Shown in pieces: positions 43,554 to 56,728 of a DNA stretch of 64,000 nt; position 1 is the first letter of the stretch; each line of letters opens with the position of its first letter. The stretch comes from Manihot esculenta (Eukaryota > Streptophyta > Magnoliopsida > Malpighiales > Euphorbiaceae): contig NC_035174.2 of the NCBI RefSeq assembly GCF_001659605.2, positions 28,431,219 through 28,495,218 of the forward strand. Direction: 5' to 3'. The translations under genes and the position numbers were made by a program. The notes beneath the pieces are model-generated. The model saw only the letters and a program-made list of their open reading frames with translations. It made no database searches and had not been told where the DNA came from.

Positions 43554-46500
43554 TGTGACTTTAAACTAGAATATTTTATTAAAAATATAAATAAATCTAA
43601 TAAAACTTTTATAATTTTATTCTGAGCTTAAATAAGTTTGATTTAAATTTTTTTCGTAATTAAATTTATATACTTGCTATTTTAGAGTTTAGAGTTTATA
43701 ATTTACTTTATATTAAATTAATATCTCGTAACATATTTTTATATTAATATTTTTAATATTATTTAAGAATTATTAAAATATTTAATAATGATGTGATATT
43801 ATTAATACTATTTTAGCTTAAATTTAATTATATATTCTAAAATAAAAAATATATAAAATTATATAATATTTTTTCATAATTTTTAAATTAAAATACATTT
43901 CTAACTCTTGTAAAGAAATGAGCGAATGAAAAAACAGTATATATATAAATTAGAAATAAAACCTTACAACTATTCACGATATTAATATATTTTTATTTTT
44001 AAAAAATAATAATTTATTTTTATTTAATTTGCTTGACTTCATAAATTGCTATTATTAAATTATTTTTATTCAGAAAATTCTTTTACTTTTTTTTTAATTT
44101 AAATAATTGTTTCTCGTTTTAGTAATACTTCTACTAGGATGTAGTTTTGAACTTTTACCATCGTTTTTTTTTTTTTGGTTAAGTGATTCGTGTTTTAAAA
44201 TTTTTGCATTTAAATCTTAATATAGATTATTATATTATAATTAATAACGTGTTGCTGACATTGGTGACCGTTAGCGCACTTCTATCACATTAAATTCCTA
44301 GTTAGTAATTCTTTGTACGTTGATATTTTCAATTTTGAAAATATTTTATATATTTTTATATGTATAAATATTTTAAAAAATTATCAGTAAAAAATATTCT
44401 AATTAAATGATAAATTAAGTATTTTTTTAATTTTAAATAATTTATTAACACTATTATAAATTTATTAATATCTTTTTTACTTTTTACATTATAATCAAAC
44501 AATAAACAATATTTTTTAGATAATTTTTTTTTCAAAAATATTTTTAAATATATTATTTAAAAAAAAATACTATATTATGTAGAAAATCACTAATTAATTT
44601 TTTAATTTTAAAAATAAGCGTATTAAAAAATTTATTATTTGATTTTTATGTTATGTGGAAAATTATTAATTAATTTTTTAATTTTAAAAAAATTATTAAT
44701 TTCTTTAAAACTTTTACTATTCAATTCTTATAATTTTAAAAAATTTAGCATTAGTTCTTTAATTTTATAAAAGATTTTAAAAAATTTAGCATTGGTTCTT
44801 TAATTTTATAAAACGTTTAGCTTTTATAATATTTAATAATTAAAATTAATAAAAAATTAATTAATAGATTTTTTAAAATATTATAATTTAATTTTCAAAA
44901 TTAAAAAATTAATTAAAATTTTTTTATAACATAAGAATTAAATAATAATTTTTTTATTATTTTAGACAAATGGTGCGTAAATGAAAAAAAAAAAAAACAA
45001 TAGAACACCAAACCTACCTAATTGTGGTTTACCTAATAAATAAATCTATAAATGAAGTTGTAAGTAACATAATAATTATAATTTACAACCTAAGATCACT
45101 TTCCTAAACACATGAAAGAAATCCCTTCGTGAATTTCTAGTTGTCGTTTTTGGTTGGTAGTACAAGATTCTCAATTTGCATTATGGTGTCATGGAATATT
45201 AAGATTCGGTAGTTCTATAGTCATTTTTTTTAAAGATACCATTAAATTAGATAATGAAAATTTTACTAATTAATTTTTATAGAAAATTTATTAATCAATT
45301 TTTTTATTTTAAAAAATATATTAAAATATTTTTAATATTTCAAAAATTTATAAATTAATATCTCTATTAATTTTAGTTATTAAATATTATAAAAGCGTGT
45401 AAAATATTTTTAATATGAAAAAGATTAATTAGTGCGCGTATTGTTCTTGATATTTTTAATAAACCAATCAATCAATCAATTGCAAGAACCGACAACTGTA
45501 GACGTAGATAGAGAGGAAGGAGCATGATGGGCTATGGGATTGGGCTACACGATTATTACACCCACTGACTATACGTGACGGATAGGAGAGCAAGATAACG
45601 TGGGATCCAGAAACGTCGCATAGGGACCCATCTGGACCTTGTTTGTATGAGACGGTTGATAGCATTTAATATTAACTCAATTTTATAGAAGGAAATTTGT
45701 TACTTAATTTTAATGTATAAAAAAAATTTATTAATTAATTTATTAATTTTAAAAATTTATTAAAATATTTTTAATTTTTAATTTTTATAAATTTTACTTA
45801 TTAAATATTATAAAAAAATTTAAAATATTTTTAATATGAAGGCACTAATTATTAAATTTTTTAAAAATTTTAGAAATCAACTAATAAATTTTTTAAAATT
45901 TAAAAAATTAATGGAGAACTAATTAATAGATTTTATAAAATATTAAAAATATTTTAATATATTTTTTAAAATTAAAAAATTATCTAATGATTTTTTTCAA
46001 ATAATAAATACTAAATAATAAAATTTTCATTTTATATAAGGCTATTTATTTATTTTGTTAAAAAAAATTACTCAATTTTTCAATTTTAAAAATAATTAAA
46101 ACATTATTAAAATTTTATAAAATTTATTAATTAGTCAATCAATTAATGAAATTTTATTATGTTAATGAAAAGTAAAATATTCCCCACATTAGTTCTTTAA
46201 TTAATTTTATTTATTAAATATTAAAGAAAAATTTAAAATGCATGGGAAGTATAAATAGAAAATCATATACACTTTAATATAATTTTTAAAATAAAAAAAT
46301 ATTATTTAATTTTTATAAAATAGAAAAATTTATCAGTTAATCTTTTAATTTTAAAAAATATATTAAAATATTTTTAATATTTAAAAAAAATCTACTAATT
46401 ATTATAAAATTTTTTTAAAATATTATCAATATAAAACACTAATTAGTAGGTATTTTTGTAAAGTCGAGAAATCAAGTAATCAAATTTTTTATATCATAAG

Positions 46501-47040
46501 AATTAAATAGTAAATTATTTAATGGCTAAAATTAAAATAAAAATTAATTAGTAGATTTTTAAAATATCAGAATATTTTAATATAATTTTTAAAATTGAAA
46601 AATTAAGTAATGAGTTTTTTTATACTAAGAAATTTTTATTTTTATAATTCAGAAATTAAATACTAATTAGTTTTTTTCATACCAAAAAGATTAAATAGAA
46701 ATATTTAATAGCTAAATCTAATAGAAGAATTAATTAATAAATTTTTTTTAAAACATAAAAAATATTTTAACCTATTTTTTAAAATCAATATACTTATTTT
46801 TCTATTTCAATTAATATTTTATTTTATTTTTTAACTTTAACTAGAATTAAAAGATATTTTCTTATAAATAGTTTTTATTTTGTATATAAAAAAGAAAGTT
46901 AGAAAAAGAAATTAAAATTTGATATGTTTTCTCTTATGAAAAATTTTATAGATGAATATGTGTTTTTCTTCCATCTAAATAATAATTTTTTTTCTAAATT
47001 TTATAGTTATGAAATTTCTTTTTCTAGCTATGAGAGAATT
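43554..47040. other. AT-rich region with degenerate dispersed repeats
   Basis: Extremely AT-rich. Several stretches (about 45240-45430, 45690-45850, 46290-46450, also 44560-44940) repeat a loose pattern: ATTAATTTTT with an A-rich core, then TATTAAAATATTTTTAATAT and TTATTAAATATTATAAA. They look like diverged copies of one AT-rich repeat of 150-200 bp in both orientations. No gene is seen. A short island of normal composition lies at 45468-45665. Confidence 0.5.
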
Positions 47041-47735
47041 TTCTCTCGCTATTAGACTTCAATCAGTTTATCACTCTCTGCTCTTTCAAGTCGAGTTTGA
47101 CATTTAAAAGGAGGGAGGCTTTTTATATTTAGTTTTTATGGACTTATTTGGCATTGACTATTAAGCTTGACCATCATTTTTCTTTTATTTGTCTTTTTTT
47201 TTCTTTGTTATGTTTTTCTTTATTTTACAAATACAGGAAATTACATAAAGTGTGTTTTTAATGATTTGTTATTTATGTATAGTTTTCGACTCATAGCTTC
47301 GCTTGCCTTAAGGCTATAAGGGATTGAAAAGCTGTCTTTGATTGTCGCTTGTAGACGTGTTTGAACATTGAAAATGTTAGAGTGCGTGCATGTAGTTTGT
47401 TCTATTTGTAGTTCTCTTGGTTTGGGCTCTTTGCAACAAGGGGTTTTTAAGAGAATCTATAGGAGAGATGACCCTCTAATCTCGAGCTATTGCTGATGAG
47501 GGGCGGGGCAGTCAATGGTTTTGGGTTGATGGTGGTGCGATTGAGCTTTGAAAGCAGTTGATTCTCTAAAGCTAGCTGTTCTTAGGCTGGGTTGGCTAGA
47601 TTGAATTGTAAGGGGCTTTGGATTAAGCTAATAAGTGTGTTCTTTAGGTTCTCTTTGGGCTAAACTTTGTAATTTGCCTATTTTGAACCTTATTTAAATG
47701 AGAAGTTTTTGCATTGATTAAAATAAAATCATATT
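47040..47735 (+). mobile_element. Possible LINE-derived fragment
   Basis: Begins near a GAGAGAATTTTCTCTC hairpin and ends with a T-rich 3' tail (TTTGTAATTTGCC, then AAAATAAAAT). The composition and end layout resemble a plant LINE 5' UTR joined to a 3' end, but no ORF1, endonuclease or RT is visible. Identification is weak. Confidence 0.3.
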
Positions 47736-48404
47736 ACTAAATAATAATTTACTTTCGTATTTTTAATTTTTAAATAAATAGTAAATTTTATATAGAAATT
47801 TAAATTCTAGAATTATGAGATAAATATAAATGGGATTCAAACAAATTTTAATAAGTTAGACAAAAAATTCTAACAAAAAAATATCAGCTAACCAGGTTCC
47901 ATTTAGACAATGGATGGCATCAGTAGGCTCCAAAGGTACTAGAAAAGGCAAGGTCCAGCCTAGTAAGAATCAGGAGTCACAACTCGATCTGTCGAAATCT
48001 CTCATTTGTGATTGCCTAAGATTTGTTTGAGAACTACTAGTGGCTATGAATTCGTTTGGAGGACGGTTGGTGAACAAAGATAGGCCTAGATCTTCCAAAG
48101 GTTGTAGGCTGTGGCAATTGAACTAGGGAAAAGCTCAAGACTCAAATTTCTCTTGTAATTTTAATGGTTCTCATGGGTCTCTATTGCTGATTTTGATGTC
48201 ATTATGATCTGTTCGCTTACATGAGAAAAAGGAGATGGGAGCCTCCTTGGTTGCATGATTAGTAATGTTGCTAAAAAAGAGAGACAAAGAGGGTCTCAAA
48301 GCAAACATTATATGGGAGGACTTTAATTAAAATAGTATTTTAATAAAATAAATATTAAAATTTCAAAATAATACAAGTTATAATTTTTTTTTTGAGTTAT
48401 TCTT
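47736..48404. other. Intergenic DNA, no gene seen
   Basis: Moderately AT-rich and non-coding, with no recognised repeat. Confidence 0.5.
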
Positions 48405-50270
48405 AGGGAGAATTAATGGGTAAGGATTAAAATAGTAAGATTATCCTTTTTCTTTATACTAATGAATACGAAAATTTTTTTTTTTATGAAATTACAATAA
48501 AAGAATTTTGTAATACAAAATGAGGTTAAAAGAGAAATATGAAATTACCTCTACAAAAAGTTAAAATGTACTTTTTAAAAAATAAAGAATAATAATTATT
48601 TTTATTGTAACACATAAACTCCATAAATAATAAATCTTCTTATTTCAATATAATTCTTATTTTAAAATATTTAATGGTAATTCCAACCGAAAAAGATTAT
48701 AAAAAGGAAAAATACAATATCTTGTATGGTCAATTTTAGTTTTCAGTTTTTTCAGCCTGCGACAATATGCTTGTACTCTGCTATTATAGTTGAAGCTTGG
48801 ATTGAGTTGAACAGTACAATGAGTATTACGAAACTAGTTTTATGATATTTGGGTTTGATATTGATTTAAAAAATTAAGCACGGTATCTCTCTCTATTTGA
48901 CTTTAAGTGAGAGAGTTTTCTTTTCTAAAGTTTTTTTTTTTCTAACTTTTAAGATACAAATCTCTGTCTTTGTCGACTCATGCAATCGCCACTATCCTAC
49001 AAGACAGAGGTAGCTTCTATCACCTCGATTGAAAGTGGGTTCACCTAACCCCTTTGAGTAAGATTACATATATTTTCAGTGTGGTTTTTATTGGTTAGCA
49101 AGCAGTGTTTTGATTAGAGATGTGAAAATTTAGGCTTGTCTTAGATTTGTTTATGTGATTTTTTGCTTTTTAAGGTGGAGGCCTCCAGTATTATGTTGAT
49201 CATTGTTGCATGTCGGTGGAATAATGATAAAGATGGTTTGTCGCTGTCAAAAAATATTTAGATCTCTCCTCCCGCTGATTTTTTTCTTTCTAAAGGTGGC
49301 TTTTGATGAGTCTATTGGTGGAACAGACAGGCAATTGAGGAAGTTCTGTCTTCTCTTTCTTCTGTTTAGAGTCAATTTCTGTCGTTATAACCTAGTCTTA
49401 TTTTGCATGTACATTAAGTTATGCCCTTTATTTTTCATCATTTTGGTAATTATTGGTTTTTCTTTTATGGTTGACGTTGCGCTCCTTTGTTTCCCAATAT
49501 GTTACCAAGCTTTACACAATTATAGAAGTAGAAGGTTTCTTCTTAGTATTGAAGTCCATAGGCAATAGTTAATGAAGTAGACACAGTGCAACGCCTTCTC
49601 GGTAGTGATTTTGATCCTGGTTTGGGTCTTTTAAGGTCTGGTCTCTAGAGTTTGATTTTATTTGAGTCTTTTATGCTTCTAGACTTTAGAGTCCCAAATT
49701 TATCTCTTGTTCTATTGGCCATGTGCATGTTTTATATTTTTTTGACTATATTGTTTTATTTTAATGTAATATCTATATTAAAAAAAAAAGTTGATATTAA
49801 TTCATAGAGATCTATACTGTAATCCATTCTCAAGATTTTGATTTATCTACTTTAGCCATAATCCTTTCAGATTACAAAAGTCTAATTCATCAAAAAATTA
49901 ATTATTCTCTTTTAGGGTGTGTAGGTATGGTAATAAAGTAGTATATGAGCTTGCTGGTTTATCCTATCAGTATTTTTATTTGCATTATCATTAATCTAAG
50001 CTAAAGGATTCTAATTTTTTTTTCTTCCTTTTGAGTTAGCCAATGGATTCTATTTTGTCTCTACCATATGTAGAGTCATTTCTATTCTTTTTTTTTTTAA
50101 AGAAAAAAAAAGTTCTTTTGTATGTAGAAATATGTGTATATTTTTTAGTTTTTTTAATATATATATTTTAAGAAATATGTGATATGTTCTTTGTAAATTT
50201 TTTATATATAAGGCTCTATTGACATTTCTATTTTGTATTGAAAGCAATGTGAACGATTAGGTTGAAAATA
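48405..50270. repeat. Direct duplication, copy A
   Basis: Diverged copy of 51232-52940 in the same orientation. Matching blocks in order include AATGGGTAAGGATTAAAATAG (48417), ATGAGTATTACGAAACTAG (48820), AGCAGTGTTTTGATTAGAGA (49102), TTGTTCTATTGGCCATG (49710), ATTATTCTCTTTTAGG (49898) and ACATTTCTATTTTGT near 50222. An internal stretch of about 48880-49790 has a CT/GA-rich start and ends in a ten-base A run, as in a non-autonomous LINE insertion shared by both copies. The frame at 49203-49568 shows no known domain and is interrupted in copy B. Confidence 0.65.
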
Positions 50271-51231
50271 TTGCTTATGAATTATTAAGACAGAGTGTTA
50301 GTAGCATTACATAAATTAGTATATTAGTAGAGAATCTTAACGAAGTATTGGCAAAAAGGTCAAATTCGCTTCTGAACTATACAATAAAAGTTTAAAAGAT
50401 CAAAATTTATTTTTCGGTCTAAAAATGTCTCTGAACTATCATTTAAAGGTCAAAATATACTCAAATAAAGCCAAATACTCATAAATATTTAATATGAACC
50501 AAAAAATAAAGACTCAACTAAAAAAAAAACTATAAATACTCACCCATATGTGATCCAATAACAAATTTGACCAAATTAAAGAAGATGCTGCTCCTCAGCC
50601 ACTGGAAGAACTATAACCATCGCTAATAACAAGAAAATATTAAACAGAAGCTCCTAGACAGTAGCCAAAGTCATGCAAAGCACACTGAAGAACGGTGAAG
50701 CTGTCAATGGCCAAGAGAGGGAAGATCCATCTTTTGAATGCCAAAGAGGAGCCACTCTTCTATTAAAAGAACATGCATGTCGGTTTTGAGAGTAGTTGCG
50801 GAAGACCAAATGCTAGAGAAAGGGAGTTAAACCTCCACAATCGAGTCTAAATCCCCATTGCTAGAGCCACAACAACACCACCTCTAGATCGACACAATAC
50901 TAGCAAAAAGAGACTCAACTTTATGACTGCTGATATCTCTTTCCCTATTAACACCTTAAAACTCAAATCTGGAGAAGTAAAAAGAAAAGCATAGAAGTAT
51001 ATCAATCATGCACCCGAAAATTTTTCTCCTCGACGAAGCTCAAACCCTCAAGAGACAAAATCAAAAAAATATAAACCATATGTATAAATCTCATAAACCC
51101 ACAAACTAGGCGAGGTTGGAGGAGCCGGGGCCATACGAGGCAAGACAGCCACATACGGGCAAAGAGAAGGCCTTCAACTTTAAACAACCAACACATAGAA
51201 ATGAGAGAATTTCTCTCTTTAAGAAACTTAG
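50271..51231. other. Spacer between the duplication copies, possible reverse LINE 5' end
   Basis: About 50360-50560 is AT-rich. About 50580-51230 has normal composition and, on the minus strand, a GAGAGAAATTCTCTC start with a GT- and CT-rich leader, like the fragments at 47040 and 48880. No long frame. This may be a LINE 5' UTR in minus orientation. Confidence 0.3.
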
Positions 51232-52940
51232 AGAGAGAACTAATGGGCGAGGATTAAAATAGTAAGTTAAATTATATTTTAAGAAATAAAGAATAACAAT
51301 AATTTTTATTGCAACACATAAACTTCATAAATAGTTACTCTTCTTATTTTAAAATATTTAATGGCAATTCCAACTGAAAAGATAATAAAAAGAAAATACA
51401 ATGTCCTGTATTATCAATTCTGGCTTTTAATTTTATAATCATATTAGTTGGGTTGAAGAAGTAACTTCTACTATTATGGTTAAAACTATTGGATAAAGGC
51501 AAGCATTGCAATGAGTATTACAAAACTAGTTTTATGATGTTTGACTTTGATATTGATTCAAAAATTACGCAAGATATCTCTCTCTAATTTTTAGTGCGAG
51601 TTTTCTCTTTTAGAGTTTTTTTAAAATATTAGTTTTTAAGGTACATAGTTTATTTGTCGACTCATTAGGATGCCTCTGCCTAGCTTCACGTTGTCCAAAA
51701 GTGGGTTCACTTCCTTCTCCTTCAGATAAGATAACATATGTTTTTAGTGTGGTTTTTGTTGATCAGAAAGCAGTGTTTTGATTAGAGAGGGAGAAAATTT
51801 AGTTCTATCTTAGGCTTGTTTATGTGGTTCTTTGCTTTTTAAGGTAGAAGCCTCTAGTCTTGTATTGCTCATGGTTGCATATCGGTAGAAGGATGATAGA
51901 GATGGTTTATAGATATTGAAAAATATTTAGATCTCTCTTCCCACTAGTGTTTTTATCCATAAAGGTAGCTTTTAATGGCTCTAGCAATGAGGTTGACAGG
52001 TGATTGAGGAATTTTCGTCTTCTCTTTCTATTTGGAGTCAATTTTTGTCACTACAACTTGGTCTGATTTTGCTGGTACGTTAAATTGTGCCCTCCATTCT
52101 TCATTGATTTGGTAATTGTTAATTCTTCTTATGTAGTTGATGTTGTGCTCCTCTGTTCTCTAGTATGTTAGCAAGCTTTGGCAACTATTTGTATAAGCTT
52201 TTTTTTCGGTGTTGAAGTTAACAGGCAATGGTGAATAAAGCAAGTAGACACAATATGATGTCTTTTCAATAGCGATTTTAGATTCTGATTCAGACTTTTT
52301 CTTTGGATCTTTTATATTTCTGGGCTTTGGAGACCCAAATTCATCTCTTATTCTATTGGCCATGGCCTACTTTATATTCGTTTAAGCGTATTGTTTTATT
52401 TTAATATAATATCTATATCAATTGAGAAAAAAAATGTTCGATATTGATTTACTAAAGATCTATATCGGAATACATTTTTAAGATTTTGATTTATCTGCTT
52501 TTGCCATAATCCTTTCATATTATAAAAATTGAAGTCACCAAAAAATTAATTATTCTCTTTTAGGATTTAAGTCACCAAAAAATTAATTATTCTCTTCTAG
52601 GATTTGTAGGCATAAGAATAGAGTAACATATGAGCTTGCTGATTTATCCTATTATTATTTTTATTTGCATTATCATTGGTCTAAGTTAATGGATTCTAAT
52701 TTTTTTTTTTTTTACTTTTCGAGTTAGCCAATAGGTTTTATTTTGTCTTTACTCTATGTTGAGTCATTTTTATTTTATTAAAAAAAAAATCTTATATATG
52801 TGTGTATTTTTAAAAATTTTTTAATATATATATTTTAAAAAGTATTGATATATTCTTCATAAATTTTTTATATATACAAGGTTGTATGAACATTTCTATT
52901 TTGTGTTAAAAATAGAGCGTGAATGATTAGATTGAAAATC
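51232..52940. repeat. Direct duplication, copy B
   Basis: Partner of 48405-50270, offset by about 2.7-2.8 kb, with many substitutions and small indels. It contains its own 37-bp tandem duplication (AAGTCACCAAAAAATTAATT at 52532 and 52569) absent from copy A. Similarity ends near 52940, close to the outer end of the chromovirus remnant, so that element may have inserted at or near the boundary. Confidence 0.65.
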
Positions 52941-52949
52941 TGATAAAGG

Positions 52950-53340
52950 ACTATTTAGACTCCGTCATGAGTGTTAACCAATATCATTTGGTTAAGACGA
53001 AATAAGAGAAAAGATAGGCTAGAAGACTAAAAGTCTTATTGAAATTCCTCAAATATTGAAAAAGTGAGTTTATAACAGTCAAGGGAGGCTATTTATAATA
53101 GAAACAAAACGCTAATAAGCAAAATTATAAAAATACCCAAAATATATAAAAAATTAATTAAAAAGCAAAATTGACCCCCTAAACGATGTAATTTCCATAT
53201 CGAATTTTGTGACAGGCCTGTAGTCCTCGTCACACTTTTAAAAGTCGTGTGTTTCAAAATTTCCTTTTCGAAAAGCTATCGTGGATCTCTATCGGACGTC
53301 GGCAGCAAAAATTATGCCCGGTCCAAGTCTGCCGTATAGT
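52950..53340 (-). repeat. Possible 3' LTR of the decayed chromovirus
   Basis: On the minus strand, downstream of the integrase stop, there is a purine run TTTAGGGGGTC near 53175, then a TATA-like TATAAATAGCC near 53090, an AATAAG signal and an end near 52960. The order fits a short LTR, but no second copy or clear TG/CA ends can be shown. Confidence 0.35.
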
Positions 53341-53350
53341 CCAAGACTAG

Positions 53351-56300
53351 TTACTCCATGTCATTCCCTTCCATTTGTAAAGAACTCGACCTCGAGTTGT
53401 TATCAGCAGGATAGTACTGAAATAGATCTGCTACATTAAACGTCTTGAAAATTTTCATCTCATGTGGGAGGTTAAGAACATATGCATTGTCATTGATCTC
53501 CTGAATGATCCAGAATGGACCAATCTTCTTGGCGTCAAATTTTTTCTGTCCTCCACCACACTCCTTGCGTAAATACACCATTACTTGGTCACCGAAATTG
53601 AAGGACTTGAAATGCCTATGTTTATCAGTTGTAGCTTTATATTTGTTATTGGCTTCTGTAAGGCATTGTTGCACCTGTTTGAAAACATCCACGTGCTGCT
53701 TTGCCAAGTTGCTTGCTGCAACACTGTTGTGAGAACTTGTGGGAAGGGCAATAAGATCAACTGTATGCACTGGGACTTTCCTGTACACAACATCAAATGG
53801 TGACATCTTTGTGGAGCTGTGGACAGCACTGTTGTAAGCAAATTCTGCTTAGGCAAGAGCAAGATCCCAAGCAATTTTCTTTTTACTACAGATGCAGCGC
53901 AGAAGATTGCCAAGCGTTCGGTTCACCACTTTAGTTTGTCCATCAGTTTGGGGATGGGCAGCACTGCTGTATTGAAGTTCAGTTCCAAAACTTTCCATAA
54001 AGTCACCCAAAAATGAGTTAGAAACTTCATATCTTTGTCAAAAGTAATGGTCTTAGGGACGCCATATAACCGAACAATCTCCTGGAAAAACAGTTCTGCC
54101 ACATGAGAAGAATCATTAGTTTTCTTGCCAGAAATGAAATGCGCCATTTTGGAGAACCTGTCAACAATAACAAAAATGGAATCAGATCCACGTTGAGTAC
54201 GTGGAAGACTAAGAATAAAATCCGTAGACAAGTCCTCCCAAGGATGTGCTGGAATAGGTAGTGGAGTGTATAAGCCTGTATTCTGTGAATGTCCCTTCTG
54301 AGTTTGACAAACTAGGCACTTCTAGACCATCCGACCTGTATCCCTTTTTAATTATGGCCAGTAAAAACGCTCCTCCAACCCAACAATAGTCTTGTCACGC
54401 CCTAAATAACCACTCAAACCTCCTCCATGGACCTCCCGAATCAGTTTTTCCAGAAAGAATATCGAGGGATGCATAACCTGTTCTCCTTAAAAAGAAAGTC
54501 ATCATGTACCAAGAACCCATCAGCAGGTTGGTGAGTCTGGACTCTAGCCCATATATCAGCAAAGTCATCATCTGTAGTATAAAAATCCTTCAAGAATTCA
54601 AAACCTACAACCTCCTGATTAACTTTAATCAACAGAGCAGCCCTCCTACTCAAAGCATCTGCCACCTTATTATTATGGCCAGCCTTATGTTTAATGACAT
54701 AATGAAAGGCTCCAAAGTAAGCTGCCCATCGAGCATGCATCTTATTCACATGTTTTTGAGTTTTAAAATGGATCAAAGATTGATAATATGTGTGAATAAT
54801 AAACTCTTGCCCTATCAAATACTGCTCCTAAGTTTTAAAAGCCCGAATTACTGCATATAGCTCATGCTCATAAGTAGACCACTTCTTTCTAGCTTCATTC
54901 AGTTTCTCACTAAAGAAGGTAATAGGCCTTTTAGACTGTGACAACACTCCACCAATCCTAACTCCACAAGCATCACATTCAACCTCAAACAGTTTATCAA
55001 AATCGGGTAGAGCAAGAATAGAGGCAGAAGTAAGCTTATGTTTAATCTCTTCAAAGCTCTTGTTGGCAGCATCAGTCTATGCAAATTTCTGCACTCTCTC
55101 TTTCTTCAAGCAATCTGTGATAGGGGCAACAATGCTGCTGAAATTTTTAATAAATCGTCGATAGAAAGTAGCAAGACCATGAAAGCTGCGAACTTCAGAA
55201 ATAGTTTTGGGGATGAGCCAATTCTGTATTGCTTCTACCTTCTTCTCATCAACATGTATCCCTTCTGCACTAACAACAAACCCCAAGAACAGAATGCGCT
55301 CCATCATATAAATGCACTTCTTAAGATTAATGACCAACTCACTTTCTTGCAAGGCTGTCATGACTTGACGGAGATGCTGTAGATGTTCTTCTTCACTACA
55401 ACTAAAAATCAAGATGTCATCAAAATAAACAACCACAAATTTGCGTAAGAAAGGACACAAAACCCGGTTCATGAGTCGCATAAAAGTGCTAGGTGCATTC
55501 GTTAAACCAAAGAGCATAACCAGCCACACATACAAGCCTTCCTTAGTCTTGAAGGCAGTCTTCCATTCATCTCCCTCCTTGATCCAAACTTGGTGATAGC
55601 CACTTTTAAGGTCGATTTTAGAAAAGAATTTAGACCCAGATAGCTGATCCAGCATATCATCCAATCGTGGAATAGGAAATCGATATTGAACTGTAATTTT
55701 GTTGATGGCCCTGCTATCCACGCACATTCTCCAAGTCCCATCTTTCTTTGGAACTAATAGAGCAGGTACTCCGTAGGGGCTAATGCTCTCCTGAATATGC
55801 CCCTTCTTCAGTAATTCTTCAACCTGTTCTTGGAGGATTTCACTCTCTTTTGGACTCATCTTGTAATGAGGCAGATTCAGTAATTTTGATCCAAGAATGA
55901 GATCAATCTGATGTTGGATATCCCGCAGAGGTGGAAGCTTGGATGATTCCTCCACTATCTTAGGAAACTCCTTCAACAGCTCTTTAACGGGTAGTGGTAA
56001 AGATGGTGCATCCTTCATTGTACCTTTTGCTCTCACCAATAAAGCCAGTGTGCCTCCAGATTTCTCAACTGCGCCTGATAGCCTCTGCACTCCCGTGGAA
56101 ACAACAACAACATTCTTCCCTTCCACTTTAGAATGTTTCGCAGAACTGGAAGGTAAGATAGTAATCTTCTTTTCATTCCACGTGAACATGTATGAATTCT
56201 CTTTCTCCTTATGCAAAGCATCAACATCGAATTGCCAAGGGTGATCTAGTAAAATGCCACAGCAATCCATATCCACAACATCACAATTAACAGGTTTAGT

Positions 56301-56728
56301 ATAAGATTTACCGATCGAGATAGACACGCTGCAGATTCTATTGACCTCAATTGTCGGACCTTCCTTAATCCATCCGACTTTGTATGGCGAAGGGTGCGAC
56401 TGTGTAGGCAACTGCAATTTCTCCACCAATTACTTAGCTATCAGATTCTCACAACTGCAGCTATCTATAATTAGTCTGCAAATTGCCTCTCCTACTCGAC
56501 ACTTTGCCTGAAAAATCTTCCTCCTTTGCGTCTCATCCTCCTGTTTTGTTGAGCATAAGATTTTCTTTACCACATAGGTGACCTCTCCATCTTCAGAACC
56601 AGCAATAGATCCGTCATCGTCATCTACTTCCTTGTTAGTTTCGGCCACCTGCTCAACTATATTAACCTATCGGCGATCAGTGTTAACTCCTCTACATTCT
56701 GGACAATTATTTGTTCGATGACCAGGTT
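53351..56728 (-). pseudogene. Chromovirus Gag-Pol (second lineage), decayed and interrupted
   Basis: Minus strand from 56728: second half of a Gag zinc knuckle (PGHRTNNCPEC), a stop near 56660, protease IIDSCSCENL followed by TAG at about 56430, then a long RT frame to 55077 with [11 protein letters not shown] and YFDD ([11 protein letters not shown]). The usual MPFG is MLFG. RNase H remnants (HKAGHNNKVADALSRR) lie near 54690. The integrase core ([22 protein letters not shown], then a frameshift) is at 54231-53923, and its C-terminus at 53806-53351 ends in a Ser-rich tail. By sequence style it is a Reina/CRM-like chromovirus, distinct from Tekay. The 5' part lies beyond the nested element, outside the window. 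Confidence 0.85.

Noticed and set aside
49203..49568. 121-codon plus-strand frame with hydrophobic stretches.
   Set aside because: It lies in the direct duplication, and the matching region of copy B is not open. Probably chance.
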